The notes below the pieces were generated by a model that was given only the letters and a program-made list of their open reading frames with translations, had not been told where the DNA came from and made no database searches. This document shows positions 14,777-14,836 of a stretch of 14,836 nucleotides of DNA, in pieces (the stretch's first letter is position 1; every line of letters begins with the position of its first letter). A program made the position numbers and the translations under genes. Origin of the DNA: Pseudomonadota bacterium (GTDB lineage Bacteria > Desulfobacterota > JADFVX01); the NCBI GenBank assembly GCA_015222555.1, contig JADFVM010000230.1, forward strand, positions 1-14,836. The letters run 5' to 3'.

Positions 14777-14836
14777 ATTCCCCGCGGCTTGCCGCGATAT
14801 ATTAAGAAGGTTATCTCCGCGCTCATACCCCGCTGC
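14777..14836. repeat. GC-rich hairpin repeat at the window end
   Basis: CGCGGC (14783-14788), TT, GCCGCG (14791-14796) form a perfect inverted repeat with a CTTG core, preceded by CATTCCCC. The last ten bases, ACCCCGCTGC, look like the left half of another such hairpin. Elements of the CCCCGCxGCTTGCxGCGGGG kind are, from memory, common interspersed repeats in deltaproteobacterial and sediment genomes. No gene is seen in this stretch, and the window probably ends where an assembly stopped in a repeat. Confidence 0.55.

Overview
The window looks like a chromosomal piece of a Gram-negative, probably anaerobic bacterium of the deltaproteobacterial/Desulfobacterota kind. It carries a periplasmic RND-type adaptor, a class A PBP1A with an OB-like insert, a chromosomal parA-parB pair followed by a bactofilin, a UbiA-type prenyltransferase and a biotin synthase with a non-standard cysteine pattern. 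The placement is an inference from gene content and moderate AT-rich composition; there is no rRNA or other marker gene. I see no phage, insertion sequence, CRISPR or tRNA.

Left part (1-1325, + strand): the 3' part of an efflux-pump adaptor gene, then a possible 41-codon small membrane protein with its own ribosome binding site and a TATAAT box, then a palindromic intergenic repeat made of two perfect hairpins.

Middle (1326-9428, all - strand, read right to left): PBP1A, then 10 bases later an ABC exporter of fused TMD-NBD type with Asp at the catalytic-Glu position. After a 354-base gap with nested inverted repeats come ubiA, a second repeat-bearing gap, an FMO-like flavoprotein and a YqhD-type aldehyde reductase. 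PBP1A and the exporter look like one operon. The other three genes are spaced and may be separate units.

Right part (9633-14382, + strand, divergent from PBP1A): parA (TTG start, very strong Shine-Dalgarno), parB, bactofilin, a HEAT-repeat protein with an unrecognised C-terminal half, and bioB. The first four are tightly packed and probably form a chromosome-segregation/cytoskeleton operon. ParA and ParB handle origin segregation, bactofilin forms polymers that can position Par proteins (shown in Myxococcus), and the HEAT protein is a candidate adaptor. BioB has lost one of the four classical [2Fe-2S] ligands (Cys97 of E. coli is Ser129 here) and has extra cysteines, which fits the alternative biotin synthases reported from anaerobes.

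The right end (14383-14836) holds a broken piece of a family 2 glycosyltransferase followed by GC-rich hairpin repeat sequence, in which the window ends. The points most worth a second look are the BioB cysteine change, the par-bactofilin-HEAT cluster, the exporter's catalytic site, the 41-aa ORF and the intergenic palindromes.
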